A stretch of DNA of 64,000 bases from CAYQEC01 sp964416425 (GCA_964416425.1 CAYQEC010000011.1:14153-78152), one strand, 5' to 3'; shown: positions 52,577-62,162, counted from the first letter of the stretch. Program-made: numbers and translations. Notes: generated by a model not told the origin, from the sequence alone.

Positions 52577-52687
52577 GCCAACCCCCGGGTCATGGCCGCC
52601 GAGCGCGACCGCGCCCCCATCATGCCACCAATTGCCACGGGTGCGCCGAATCCAGATTCCGGAGAGCTCGCCGGTGTCCGTCTGCCG

Positions 52688-54232
52688 CTACCGGCCGACG
52701 ATCAACGGGTCGGACGCCCCGTTTCCGTCGACGTCGCCGCAGCCCGGAACGCCCGGGCCGGGGAGCTCCGCCGGGACGGTGAAGCCGAATCCATGCCACA
52801 CCCAGGCGGCGGTGGCGACCACCGCCGGGTCGTGCAACTCGTCGAACGCCAGGGCGATCGAACCGTCACACGCCGCCACTGCGGCGACCGGCCGGAACAG
52901 GGTGCCCGCCACCCACACCGGAGTGAAACCGTCGGCGGCATAGACGCCGAGGTGGGCGCTGCGACCCGCCGCGTCCTCCCAATCCTGATCGGGTGCGGCG
53001 CGGTTGACCGGATTGGGGTGATACGGGCGGCGGAACGACACCACGAGCTCGGGATCGCCGTCGCCGGTCACGTCGCCGCGGGAGGCGGCGACGAGGTCGC
53101 CGCCCGTGAAGTGCTCCGCCAGCCCGGGCGGCGCAGCCGGGATCCGGGCCGGGACGTCCCGGACCAGCTGCCACCAGTCGAGGTCGAGCAGTGCCGCGTC
53201 CCCGGGCGGGAGGTCCCATGCGATCGGCCCGACCCGTTGCTGAGGATGCGCCGCGGTCCCGCTGCGGTAGGCGATCACCCCGCCGGCGTCGGCCAGGATT
53301 TCGAGCACGCCCCCGGTTTCGGTGACGTCACGTTCCTGGTCGAAGAGGAAGTTCCCGAGGCTGGTGGCGACCACCGCCGGCCGGTCGCCCGGCAGCACCG
53401 AGATCGGTTGGGTGACGTGGGAGCCGTGGCCCCACACGACGTCGGCCCCCCAGGAGACGACGTCGCCGGCGAGTCGCTCCATGCCCGGATCCGTCTCCGG
53501 GAGGTATTCGATGCCGCCGTGGAGGGAGACGACGACGACGTCGGCGGCGGTGCGGGCCGCCCTGACCCGCCGTTCCACGTCCTCGCCGATGTAGGGGGCG
53601 ACGCCGGCCGTGGTGGCGGTGGCGGCGAGCCCCTGTCGGGTGGCATCGAAGGCCAGGAAGGCAACGGTGACACCCTCGACCTCGATGAGCAGAGGTGCGG
53701 CGGCGGCGTCGTCGTCGGATCCACCGCCCACCACGCGCATCCCGGCCGCCTCGATCGCCTCGACGGTGTCGGTGACCGACGCCGGTCCGGCGTCCCCGGC
53801 GTGGTTGTTGGCGATCGCGGCGACGTCGAACCCGGCCGCCGCCAGGAGCCCGGCCGTGGCGGGATCGGCCTCGAGGGCGTTCGGGTTCTCTGCGAGGTGG
53901 GGCCGGGTGGTGAGCGGCGACTCGAGGTTGGCGGCTGCCACGTCCGCCCCGGAGACGGTGTGGCGGATGTGCTCGAAGACGCCGTCCGGGTCGGCGGCGG
54001 CCACCGGCGCCACGCCCCGGCCGAGCATGACGTCACCCACCAGCAGGATGTGGGCCACTCCCGCCGCTTCGGGTGGCGTGTCCGGGGTGGTCGTCGTGGT
54101 GGTGGCGGCGGTCGTGGTGGTGGGAACGGCGGGCGAGGTGGTCGTGCTGGTGCCGTCCGGCACGGTGCCGGTGGTGCACCCTGCCGCCAAGCCCGCGACG
54201 ACCACCGCGGCGAGGAGGCGGCGCGGTCTCAC
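52688..54232 (-). CDS. CapA-family (poly-gamma-glutamate type) lipoprotein
   Basis: 514 aa from GTG 54232 behind GGGGAGG. Lipobox GLAAGC (Cys 19), Thr-rich linker, then a calcineurin-like CapA domain: LLVGDVMLGRG, ANLESPLTT, ANNHAGDAG, SLHGGIEY, WGHGSHV. The C-terminal part has two FG-GAP-like segments (GDVTGDGDPELVVSF and GDVDGNGASDPL). No other capsule genes are present, so a phosphoesterase or other surface role is as likely as polymer synthesis. Confidence 0.87.
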   Translation of the reverse strand: MRPRRLLAAVVVAGLAAGCTTGTVPDGTSTTTSPAVPTTTTAATTTTTTPDTPPEAAGVAHILLVGDVMLGRGVAPVAAADPDGVFEHIRHTVSGADVAAANLESPLTTRPHLAENPNALEADPATAGLLAAAGFDVAAIANNHAGDAGPASVTDTVEAIEAAGMRVVGGGSDDDAAAAPLLIEVEGVTVAFLAFDATRQGLAATATTAGVAPYIGEDVERRVRAARTAADVVVVSLHGGIEYLPETDPGMERLAGDVVSWGADVVWGHGSHVTQPISVLPGDRPAVVATSLGNFLFDQERDVTETGGVLEILADAGGVIAYRSGTAAHPQQRVGPIAWDLPPGDAALLDLDWWQLVRDVPARIPAAPPGLAEHFTGGDLVAASRGDVTGDGDPELVVSFRRPYHPNPVNRAAPDQDWEDAAGRSAHLGVYAADGFTPVWVAGTLFRPVAAVAACDGSIALAFDELHDPAVVATAAWVWHGFGFTVPAELPGPGVPGCGDVDGNGASDPLIVGR

Positions 54233-54331
54233 CTGCGCCTCCCCGTCGCTGCCGAGCGGTGAAACGCCACGGCCGGCTCGCGAGTCCAACCCGCGAGTAC
54301 TGTCGGGAAGTCCGACCCGAGGAGGAGTGGG

Positions 54332-54721
54332 ATGAGGAAGATCTTCGACGAGTTCAAGGACTTCGCCTTCAAGGGCGATCTGATCACACTGGCCGTCGCG
54401 TTCGTCATGGCGATCGCCTTCGGGGCCGTCATCGGCGCGGTGGTGGATGACTTGGTCATGCCGATCGTGGGCATCATCTTCGGTGAGCCGAGCTTCAATG
54501 GTCTCACGTGGACGATCAACGACTCGATCATCTACTGGGGGAGCTTCGTGTCCGCCGTCGTCAGGTTCCTGGCGATCGCTTTTGGCGTGTTCTTCTTCGT
54601 CGTCAAGCCGTACACCATGTTCCGGGCGCGGATGAGCGCCGGTGAGGAGCAGGCCCCGGCCCCGTCCGAGGAGATCCGGCTGCTGACCGAGATCCGCGAC
54701 GCGGTGCGCCGCCAGCCGTAA
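54332..54721 (+). CDS. mscL: Large-conductance mechanosensitive channel
   Basis: 129 aa. N-terminal KIFDEFKDFAFKGDLITLAVAF is the conserved amphipathic start and TM1; the periplasmic loop and TM2 (VSAVVRFLAIAFGVFFFVV) follow; the acidic C-terminal helix (APAPSEEIRLLTEIRDAV) is typical. Releases solutes on hypo-osmotic shock. Divergent from the CapA lipoprotein. Confidence 0.96.
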   Translation: MRKIFDEFKDFAFKGDLITLAVAFVMAIAFGAVIGAVVDDLVMPIVGIIFGEPSFNGLTWTINDSIIYWGSFVSAVVRFLAIAFGVFFFVVKPYTMFRARMSAGEEQAPAPSEEIRLLTEIRDAVRRQP

Positions 54722-54739
54722 CCCGCCGGTCACTCACCG

Positions 54740-54777
54740 CGGCGCGGCTCTCCGGACCGGGGGTCACGGCCGCGCCG
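54740..54777. terminator. Bidirectional hairpin between mscL and P-loop gene
   Basis: CGGCGCGGC (54740-54748) pairs with GCCGCGCCG (54769-54777), 9-bp stem, about 20-nt loop, ending in the P-loop gene's 3' end. Confidence 0.45.
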
Positions 54778-55741
54778 CCGCCAGCGGCGCCAGGAGGCGC
54801 TCCAGCTCCGTGTGGAGCTTCGCGACCGCCTCCCGGTCCCACCTACCCGGGTCGTCGCGAAGGAACGAGGTGTGGTCGACCCGGTTGTCGAACACGGCCA
54901 CCGGGAGGTTGTGGCGCTCACCGGAGGTGGTCGTCACCGCGAGGTGGGTGCCGCCTCCCTGGTCCCGCAACCACATGAGGTCGTCGACGCCGTAGTCGTG
55001 GCGCAGCACCGGCTCCGGCACCCCGTGATGAAGGATCGAGGCGTCGCCCTCGATCCCGGGCCGGGCCCGCTCCCGGTTGCGGCGCCGGCTCTCCTCGGGG
55101 GTCACCCAGACGTAGAGCACCGCGGCCCGGTCCAAAATCCGGGGGGACAGCAGCCCGAGCGAGGAGCGGTATCCGTAGGGAGCCGACAGGGGCATCCACG
55201 CCCCCTCGGGTCCGCCGCGGGCGAACTCGATGATCACGGTGTGTCCGGCGAGGCTGGGGGCGGCCTGACGAAGCTTCTGCCGGAGCAGCGCCGCCGCCTC
55301 TTCTTCGATCGCCACCTCGAGATCGTGACGAAGGCCGGCCGGGACAGCATCGAGGAAGGGATCCGCCCCGGCGTTGCCGCGGGCCCGATCCAACCGGCCC
55401 AGCAGCCACGGTGCGGCCCGCACCGGATGCGCCAACGGCCGGGTCAGGTCGGCATAGTCCTCGTCGAGGAGCAGGGTGAGCGTTTCCCAGTCGCGCGGAT
55501 CCTGCATCGGGTCGGTGTCGGAGGCGAAGAACACGGGATCGTGGCCCCGGCTGTGCAGCTCGTGTGAGATCCGTCGCATCAGGTGGACGTAGGGGTAGTC
55601 GTCGAGCTGCCGGGTCGGCCCGACGTGGAGGTCACGACGGGCCACCTCCGGATCGAGGTGCTCCAGGTAGCGGCGGATCTCCGACTTGCCCGAGGCCGGA
55701 AGGGCCAGCAGCAGCAGGATGTCGAGGACGTCGGCGGTCAC
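54764..55741 (-). CDS. P-loop NTPase of unknown function
   Basis: 325 aa. Walker A is ALPASGKSEIRRYL (residues 14-27); a Walker-B-like HTVIIEFARGG is in the middle; YVWVTPEESRRRNRERARP resembles a P-loop kinase lid or Arg-finger segment. The protein looks like a small-molecule or nucleotide kinase of an unnamed family. Convergent with mscL, divergent from the next gene. Confidence 0.7.
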   Translation of the reverse strand: MTADVLDILLLLALPASGKSEIRRYLEHLDPEVARRDLHVGPTRQLDDYPYVHLMRRISHELHSRGHDPVFFASDTDPMQDPRDWETLTLLLDEDYADLTRPLAHPVRAAPWLLGRLDRARGNAGADPFLDAVPAGLRHDLEVAIEEEAAALLRQKLRQAAPSLAGHTVIIEFARGGPEGAWMPLSAPYGYRSSLGLLSPRILDRAAVLYVWVTPEESRRRNRERARPGIEGDASILHHGVPEPVLRHDYGVDDLMWLRDQGGGTHLAVTTTSGERHNLPVAVFDNRVDHTSFLRDDPGRWDREAVAKLHTELERLLAPLAAARP

Positions 55742-55800
55742 CAGGGCACCCTAGAGCACCACCCGCAGCCGGGCGACGGCCCGGGGGCGCCTTCGCCGAG

Positions 55801-55806
55801 TACCCT
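55801..55806 (+). promoter_or_regulatory. Candidate -10 element (TACCCT), leaderless geometry
   Basis: Ends 7 nt before ATG 55814; no SD sequence. Confidence 0.4.
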
Positions 55807-55813
55807 CTCGGCG

Positions 55814-56458
55814 ATGATTCCGCTGCGCATCGTCGAGAGTGAGCGAGAGGGCTTCGACCAGCCGGTCGTCGAGTTGTGGCGGGACGACGAGTTCATCGGG
55901 ATGGTCTTCTGGGACGAGGACGTCGTCGTGGTTCAGATCTACCCCGACGACGCCGGAGACGTCCACGACCTCGAAGCGCGGGACCTGATGCGGGTGCTCG
56001 AGCTGGCGGAACGGATCGTCGCCCCCGACGAGTACTCGGACGACGAACAGGGCGACTTCGAGATCCGGATCGCCCCGACGGACGGAGGCGACGGGTGGGG
56101 GAACGAGGACCCGGCGACGCTGCAGCTCGTGGCGGAGTTCGACCCGCAGGCCGCCCACCGCACCGCCGACGGCGAGGGGTTCTTCCCGCTCGGGGTGGCC
56201 GAAGCCTTCATCGAGCGCTGCGAGGAAATCGGGCTGGCCGTGGTCGAGATGGAGGGGTTCGATCTGGAGGGGGAGGCCCTGGTGCCCCGCCCCAACCTCA
56301 ACCTGACCGTCCGGGCCCCCGGCATCGACGAGTGGAGTCTGTTCCGGTCCGTCGCCAACGGCCAGGCGCGCGACACCCTGGCCTCGTGGCGGCCGCGGCC
56401 GACGTTGGTGGTCGCTTTTGTGGTCCAGGAACCCGGCGGCGACACCTTCGTGGCGTAG
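55814..56458 (+). CDS. Acidic protein of unknown function
   Basis: 214 aa from ATG 55814. An N-terminal small beta-rich part (PVVELWRDDEFIGMVFWDED, VQIYPDD) is followed by an acidic middle and a C-terminal section with FFPLGVAEAFIERCEEIGLAVVE-like helices split by Asp/Glu runs. I recognise no family. Probably cytoplasmic; no TM or signal segments. Confidence 0.65.
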   Translation: MIPLRIVESEREGFDQPVVELWRDDEFIGMVFWDEDVVVVQIYPDDAGDVHDLEARDLMRVLELAERIVAPDEYSDDEQGDFEIRIAPTDGGDGWGNEDPATLQLVAEFDPQAAHRTADGEGFFPLGVAEAFIERCEEIGLAVVEMEGFDLEGEALVPRPNLNLTVRAPGIDEWSLFRSVANGQARDTLASWRPRPTLVVAFVVQEPGGDTFVA

Positions 56459-56474
56459 CCGGAAACCGTTCCGG
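56459..56474. terminator. Hairpin downstream of the acidic protein gene
   Basis: CCGGAA (56459-56464) and TTCCGG (56469-56474) with a 4-nt loop, in the gap between convergent genes. Confidence 0.55.
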
Positions 56475-56487
56475 GGGCGGCCGGCGG

Positions 56488-57450
56488 TCAGCCGGGGTCG
56501 GACGGGTACCCCTGGTGACGCAGGCGCCGAATGATGGTGACGATCTCGTCGACCCGGTTGGCGGCATCGTTGCTGAGGCCCAGCTCGTAGGCGGGGAGGT
56601 GGCCGATCGCGGCGGCCAGCGGGAAGAGCTGGGCCAGGGTCGGGCCGTCGGTGGCAACGGCGCAACTCCCGACCACCGTCTGTACCACCGTGGGGGGATC
56701 GCCGCCGGACACCACCCCGCGGGGTTGGTCGTGGTGGCGGGGGAGCACGGCGGCGGCAACGGGAAAGAAGCCGCGGCCCATCACCTCGGTGCCCAGCTCG
56801 TAACGACGGCGTGGATCGCCCATCAGTTCCCGTCCCGGCGCCGGAACCCCGGCGACCAGCTCCCCGGGAACCGCCGGCGGTTTCGGGATCCCACTCACCT
56901 CGGGACCCGTCGGCCCCATCCGGATCGCGACGTGATCGTCGGAAAGGATGCGCCAGCCGTCCGCGAGGGCGGCGTAACAGGTGGTCGACTTGCCTTGGCC
57001 GCTGGTACCCAACACCAGGAGGGCGGCGCCGTCACGTCCCACTGCCGCGGCGTGGAGCAGGTAGCGGTCCTGTGCCGCTAGCAGGTGCCCCATCACCCAG
57101 AGGAACACGCGGCGGAACACGAACCAGCTGTTGGTGGTGGGCCCCCCGATCACAGCTTCGGTGCCGGCGACCCGGGCCGTCACCCCGCCGGCATGGCGCA
57201 ACCAGAGCCCGTCGGGACGGGTCCACACGTCGACGTCGTCGTGGGCCTGATCCGGGGCGCCGTCCGGGGTGGGGGGCGCCGCGGTGCCGAAGATCACCGA
57301 GATGACGGGTTCGAGGTCGGTCGGCGGTTCGAGGCCCAGCATCGAAGCCATGGCAGCCGCCCGGTCGGGTGTGACGCCGGTGAAGCGGGTGGCGACGCCG
57401 GCGACTTCGATGGTGCGGCCCGTCAGGAACGCTGTCGTGATCGAATCCAT
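56488..57450 (-). CDS. HPr-kinase-like P-loop protein
   Basis: 320 aa from ATG 57450. The C-terminal half has the HprK/P fold signature: LLHAAAVGRD (His 133), Walker A LGTSGQGKSTT (148-157), and ILSDDHVAI (Asp 171-172). The N-terminal half is a separate small domain. Unlike true HPr kinase there is no HPr gene here. HprK-like proteins occur in RiPP clusters, where some phosphorylate or otherwise tailor precursor peptides; here the divergent neighbour is an array of three tiny leader-like peptides. A link is inferred from position. Confidence 0.82.
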   Translation of the reverse strand: MDSITTAFLTGRTIEVAGVATRFTGVTPDRAAAMASMLGLEPPTDLEPVISVIFGTAAPPTPDGAPDQAHDDVDVWTRPDGLWLRHAGGVTARVAGTEAVIGGPTTNSWFVFRRVFLWVMGHLLAAQDRYLLHAAAVGRDGAALLVLGTSGQGKSTTCYAALADGWRILSDDHVAIRMGPTGPEVSGIPKPPAVPGELVAGVPAPGRELMGDPRRRYELGTEVMGRGFFPVAAAVLPRHHDQPRGVVSGGDPPTVVQTVVGSCAVATDGPTLAQLFPLAAAIGHLPAYELGLSNDAANRVDEIVTIIRRLRHQGYPSDPG

Positions 57451-57556
57451 CGGGCCAGCATGGTATCGGGCGGCCGGGTCGGCGGGTTTCCCCGATTGCC
57501 TAGCTAAATGTGGGCTAGCCGACTCAGGAATTCTTTCCCCTGGCGGCTTCGATCCA

Positions 57557-57562
57557 TACACT
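57557..57562 (+). promoter_or_regulatory. Candidate -10 element (TACACT) of the peptide array
   Basis: TACACT lies 40 nt before the first peptide ATG, with TTTCCC 17 nt upstream as a weak -35. This would give a short leader containing the AGGAGG site at 57591. Confidence 0.35.
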
Positions 57563-57602
57563 TCCGCCGTACCTTTGCTCGGGAACCGAAAGGAGGGGAG
57601 GC

Positions 57603-57698
57603 ATGAGCTACCAAGCTCCGGCGATCGTCGATCGCCAGGCAGTCGAGGGTCTGATGATCGTTCTGGTCCAGGGCAGCGACTTGGCCGCGACCAGGTAG
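57603..57698 (+). CDS. 31-aa leader-like peptide 1 of tandem array
   Basis: ATG with AGGAGG (57591-57596) 6 nt upstream. Peptide: MSYQAPAIVDRQAVEGL then MIVLVQGSDLAATR. The YxAPxIV start resembles the YxxPxL leader motif recognised by RiPP recognition elements in lasso and related systems. The residues shared with peptide 2 are IVDRQAVEGL and MIVLVQGSD; the last five residues (LAATR) differ. Too short for typical gene finders. It may be a precursor peptide or a small regulator; it lies 152 nt from the divergent HPr-kinase-like gene. Confidence 0.75.
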   Translation: MSYQAPAIVDRQAVEGLMIVLVQGSDLAATR

Positions 57699-57806
57699 GC
57701 GCTCATCGCCGTCGTGTGACTCCCGGGCCGCGAGGGGTGGGCAATTCCTCACATGGCCTGGGCGTCATTCGTTCCAGGGAGACGTCAGCAGGAAGGCAGG
57801 AAGATC
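57699..57806 (+). repeat. Tandem 204-bp repeat, spacer copy 1
   Basis: Spacer between peptides 1 and 2. It differs from the spacer between peptides 2 and 3 (57903-58010) at one base, A at 57705 versus G at 57909. The perfect 130-bp identity (57706-57835 with 57910-58039) continues into the next peptide's leader codons. A CCTGG-N12-CCAGG inverted repeat lies within. Confidence 0.9.
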
Positions 57807-57902
57807 GTGAAGTACGAAGCTCCGATGATCGTCGATCGCCAAGCGGTCGAGGGTCTGATGATCGTTCTGGTCCAGGGCAGCGATTTCAACATCCCCAACT
57901 AG
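57807..57902 (+). CDS. 31-aa leader-like peptide 2 of tandem array
   Basis: GTG start with GGAAGG and GGAAG upstream. Peptide: VKYEAPMIVDRQAVEGL then MIVLVQGSDFNIPN. The leader keeps YEAPMIV. From residue 8 to 26 the peptide is identical to peptide 1, and the codon changes there are silent (CAG/CAA, GCA/GCG, GAC/GAT), whereas the last five residues are entirely different (FNIPN). This pattern suggests a conserved leader and a diversifying tail. Confidence 0.75.
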   Translation: MKYEAPMIVDRQAVEGLMIVLVQGSDFNIPN

Positions 57903-58010
57903 GCGCTCGTCGCCGTCGTGTGACTCCCGGGCCGCGAGGGGTGGGCAATTCCTCACATGGCCTGGGCGTCATTCGTTCCAGGGAGACGTCAGCAGGAAGG
58001 CAGGAAGATC
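57903..58010 (+). repeat. Tandem 204-bp repeat, spacer copy 2
   Basis: Second spacer copy, one base different from copy 1; start-to-start distance of the peptides is exactly 204 bp both times (57603, 57807, 58011). Points to recent tandem duplication or gene conversion. Confidence 0.9.
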
Positions 58011-58106
58011 GTGAAGTACGAAGCTCCGATGATCGTCGAGCGCCGGACCGTCGCCGGTTTGCTCGTCGACAACCAGATCTCGAGCGACCAGATCCTCAGG
58101 TTCTAG
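58011..58106 (+). CDS. 31-aa leader-like peptide 3 of tandem array
   Basis: GTG start with the same upstream sequence as peptide 2. Peptide: VKYEAPMIVERRTVAGL then LVDNQISSDQILRF. The first nine residues match peptide 2 perfectly, then the sequence diverges, though VxGL at 14-17 is kept. Same length, 31 aa. This shows the length and leader are constrained while the rest varies. Followed 52 nt later by the convergent hspR 3' end. Confidence 0.7.
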   Translation: MKYEAPMIVERRTVAGLLVDNQISSDQILRF

Positions 58107-58158
58107 GTTCCGCCCGGTCGCGATCCAGGCGAATCCCGAGAGTGCAGTGGCGCCTGAT

Positions 58159-58560
58159 CTACTCGAAGAGGCGGCGACGACGAACGTCGGGAAGGTTGCG
58201 GCGGGTCCGCACCGTCACCGTGTGCACCGTCCCCTCGTCGGGGACCGGGCGGCCACTGTGCCGGATCTCGGCCTCGCCGAGCAGACGACGCAGCCGGTCC
58301 ACCTGGCCCCGCAGCCGCCGGTTCTCCTCCTGCAGGTCGAGGATGCGGCGCACCCCCTCGAGGTTGACGCCGCGTGACGTCAGCTCCTGGATGAGGCCCA
58401 GTCGCTCCAGATCCTCGTCCGAGTAGCGGCGGGTGCCGCCCGGGGTGCGGAAGGGCTCGATCAGCCCTTTGCGCTCGTAGATGCGGAGGGTCTGGGGATG
58501 CACCCCGGCCAACTCGGCGGCAACCGAGATGATGTAGACCGCACTGTCCTTCTGCGCCAT
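58159..58560 (-). CDS. hspR: MerR-family heat-shock repressor HspR
   Basis: 133 aa. MerR HTH: YIISVAAELAGVHPQTLRIY, ERKGLIEPFRTPGGTRRYSD, then a coiled coil (LDLQEENRRLRGQVDRLRRL). HspR represses the dnaK and clpB operons by binding with DnaK. Last gene of the dnaK-grpE-dnaJ-hspR operon; 3 nt from dnaJ. Confidence 0.93.
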   Translation of the reverse strand: MAQKDSAVYIISVAAELAGVHPQTLRIYERKGLIEPFRTPGGTRRYSDEDLERLGLIQELTSRGVNLEGVRRILDLQEENRRLRGQVDRLRRLLGEAEIRHSGRPVPDEGTVHTVTVRTRRNLPDVRRRRLFE

Positions 58561-58563
58561 CGT

Positions 58564-59484
58564 TCACACCCCCAGGTGTGCTCTCGGGTTCTCGCCCGGA
58601 TGCTCGTCACGCAGCCGCTTGAGAACGGTCTTCTCTTCGTCGGTCAATTCGGTGGGCACCACAACCTCCACGGTGACCAGGAGGTCGCCCTTGCTGCCAT
58701 CGGCCGCCTCGATCCCCTGTCCCCGCACCCGGAAGGTCTTCCCACTCGGGGTGCCGGCCGGGATCCGGAGCCGAACGGAGCCGGCCAGGGTCGGGACCTT
58801 GATGTCGGCTCCCAGGGCCACTTCGGGGTATGTGACCGGGACGGTGAGCGTGAGGTTCTTTCCGGTGCGGCCGAAGACGGGATGGGAGGCGACCCGGACC
58901 GTCACGTAGAGATCTCCGGGCGGGCCGCCATTGGCCCCCGTTCCGCCCTTGCCCTTGATCCGGATCCGGGCGCCGTTCGCCACGCCCTTCGGGATCTTGA
59001 CCTTGACGACCTGGCCGTTGAGGTTGAGGGTTTTCGTCGCTCCCCCGATCGCCTCGTGGAAGGTGAGCCCGATCTCCGACGAGAGATCCTGGCCCGGGCG
59101 CGGACGCCGGGTGCCGGTGCCGCCGGCCCGGCCGAAGAGATCTCCGAGGCCGCCGAACAGGTCGAAGGGCGATCCACCGCCCCCGCCGAGGAGATCCTCG
59201 ACCCGCACGTACTGCTGGTCGCCGCTGGGCCCGCCCACGAAGTAGCCCATGTCGCGGACGTGGTCGTACTCCTTGCGGGTTTCCTCGTCACCGAGCACCT
59301 CGTAGGCCTCGTTCACTTCCTTGAAGCGGGTCTCGGCGTCCAGATCGCCGGCGTTGGCGTCGGGGTGGAATCGCTGGGCGAGCTTGCGGTAGGCCTGCTT
59401 GATCTCTTTGGCGGACGCGCTCTTCTCGACGCCGAGCACGGCGTAGTAGTCGGTGTCGAGCCATTCCTTCCTCATGACCTTCAC
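58564..59484 (-). CDS. DnaJ/CbpA-type co-chaperone without zinc finger
   Basis: 306 aa. J domain with HPD at residues about 41-43 (RFHPDANAG), a Gly/Phe-rich stretch (GGGGGSPFDLFGGLGDLF), then the two C-terminal substrate-binding domains. The CxxCxGxG zinc repeats of type I DnaJ are absent, so it is a type II DnaJ. Start GTG 59484 overlaps the grpE stop (GTGA); ATG 59475 is possible. Confidence 0.93.
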   Translation of the reverse strand: MKVMRKEWLDTDYYAVLGVEKSASAKEIKQAYRKLAQRFHPDANAGDLDAETRFKEVNEAYEVLGDEETRKEYDHVRDMGYFVGGPSGDQQYVRVEDLLGGGGGSPFDLFGGLGDLFGRAGGTGTRRPRPGQDLSSEIGLTFHEAIGGATKTLNLNGQVVKVKIPKGVANGARIRIKGKGGTGANGGPPGDLYVTVRVASHPVFGRTGKNLTLTVPVTYPEVALGADIKVPTLAGSVRLRIPAGTPSGKTFRVRGQGIEAADGSKGDLLVTVEVVVPTELTDEEKTVLKRLRDEHPGENPRAHLGV

Positions 59485-60142
59485 GCGTGCTCCACGGTCA
59501 CCAGGGCCGGCCGGATGACACGACCCCGCAGGGTGTATCCGCGCCGCAGCTCCCGGACGATCAGCTCGCTCTCTCCTTCCTTGCTCGGTCCGGCGACCGC
59601 CTCGTGGACGGCCGGGTCGAAGGGGACGCCGTCGGCCGGAATGGGGGCGAAGCCCTCTCCGGCGAGTGTCTCGATCAGGCGATCGTGGGTCGAGCGGAGC
59701 CCTTCGAGGATGGACGCCTCGGCCGCCGACGCGGCCTCGTAGCCGAGGGCGGCGTCGAAGCTGTCGAGCGTCGGCAGCAGCCGCTCGATGAGCCGCTGCG
59801 AGGCCCGTAACGCCATGTCGGCGTGGTCGCGCTCGGTTCGCTTCCGGTAGTTGTCGAACTCGGCCGCCACCCGCTGCAGCGTGTCCAGGTACTCACCGGC
59901 CTCGGCACGCGCCTCGGCGACGGCGGTCAGCAGCCGTGGCACGGCATCCGCCGGGTCCTTGGGAAGATCCAGCCCGAGGTCGGCGGCGCTGGCCGCACTC
60001 GGCGCGGGCTCGACGACCTCGAGCTCGGCGCCGCCGATCGGCTCCTCGTCGCCGAGGAGATCGTCCAAGGCCTCGTCGGGGGTGGGGACGTGGTCTTCCG
60101 GCAATGCGGTGTGCTCACTCAAGTCGTTGCGGCGAGGAGGGC

Positions 60143-60146
<4 letters not shown>
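59481..60146 (-). CDS. grpE: Nucleotide exchange factor GrpE
   Basis: 221 aa with an acidic N-terminal extension, a long helix (LQRVAAEFDNYRKRTERDH) and the beta-domain (GVPFDPAVHEAV, VIRPALVTVEHA). It exchanges ADP on DnaK. Overlaps dnaK by 4 nt upstream and dnaJ downstream. Confidence 0.96.
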
Positions 60147-61972
<1,826 letters not shown>

Positions 61973-62000
61973 GGCTGTAGCTCCTTGCTCGTGAATCCTT

Positions 62001-62043
62001 CTGAGTTGATACACAGTGTATAACCTGAGTGCATCATTGTCAT
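62001..62043 (-). promoter_or_regulatory. dnaK promoter region with perfect short palindrome
   Basis: ATACAC-A-GTGTAT (62009-62021) lies across a TATACA -10 candidate, with ATGACA (62038-62043) as a -35 candidate 15 nt away. CTGAGT occurs twice, 24 bp apart (62001, 62025). The CTTGAGT-N7-ACTCAAG HspR box was not found in its exact form; this palindrome may be a variant operator. Confidence 0.4.
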
Positions 62044-62162
62044 ATTCCGTTTTCTCATTCTCGCTAGCGGTTCGGTGGCGAACCGGCTACGGTCGATTCA
62101 CTCAGGAGAAGGACCCGGGGACCGCCGGACGGGCCCGGGACATCGGAGGTTGGTGTATCGAG

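Noticed and set aside
57504..57956. Two minus-strand frames with the same repeated N-terminus inside the peptide array
   Set aside because: They repeat only because the DNA is duplicated; they lack an SD and the plus-strand peptides explain the codon pattern better.
57603..58106. Classic lasso-peptide cores
   Set aside because: No Gly/Ala/Ser/Cys followed by Asp/Glu at position 7-9 could be placed, and no asparagine-synthetase-like cyclase or leader peptidase is near.
57603..58106. CRISPR array
   Set aside because: The 204-bp period and coding content do not fit a CRISPR repeat-spacer layout.
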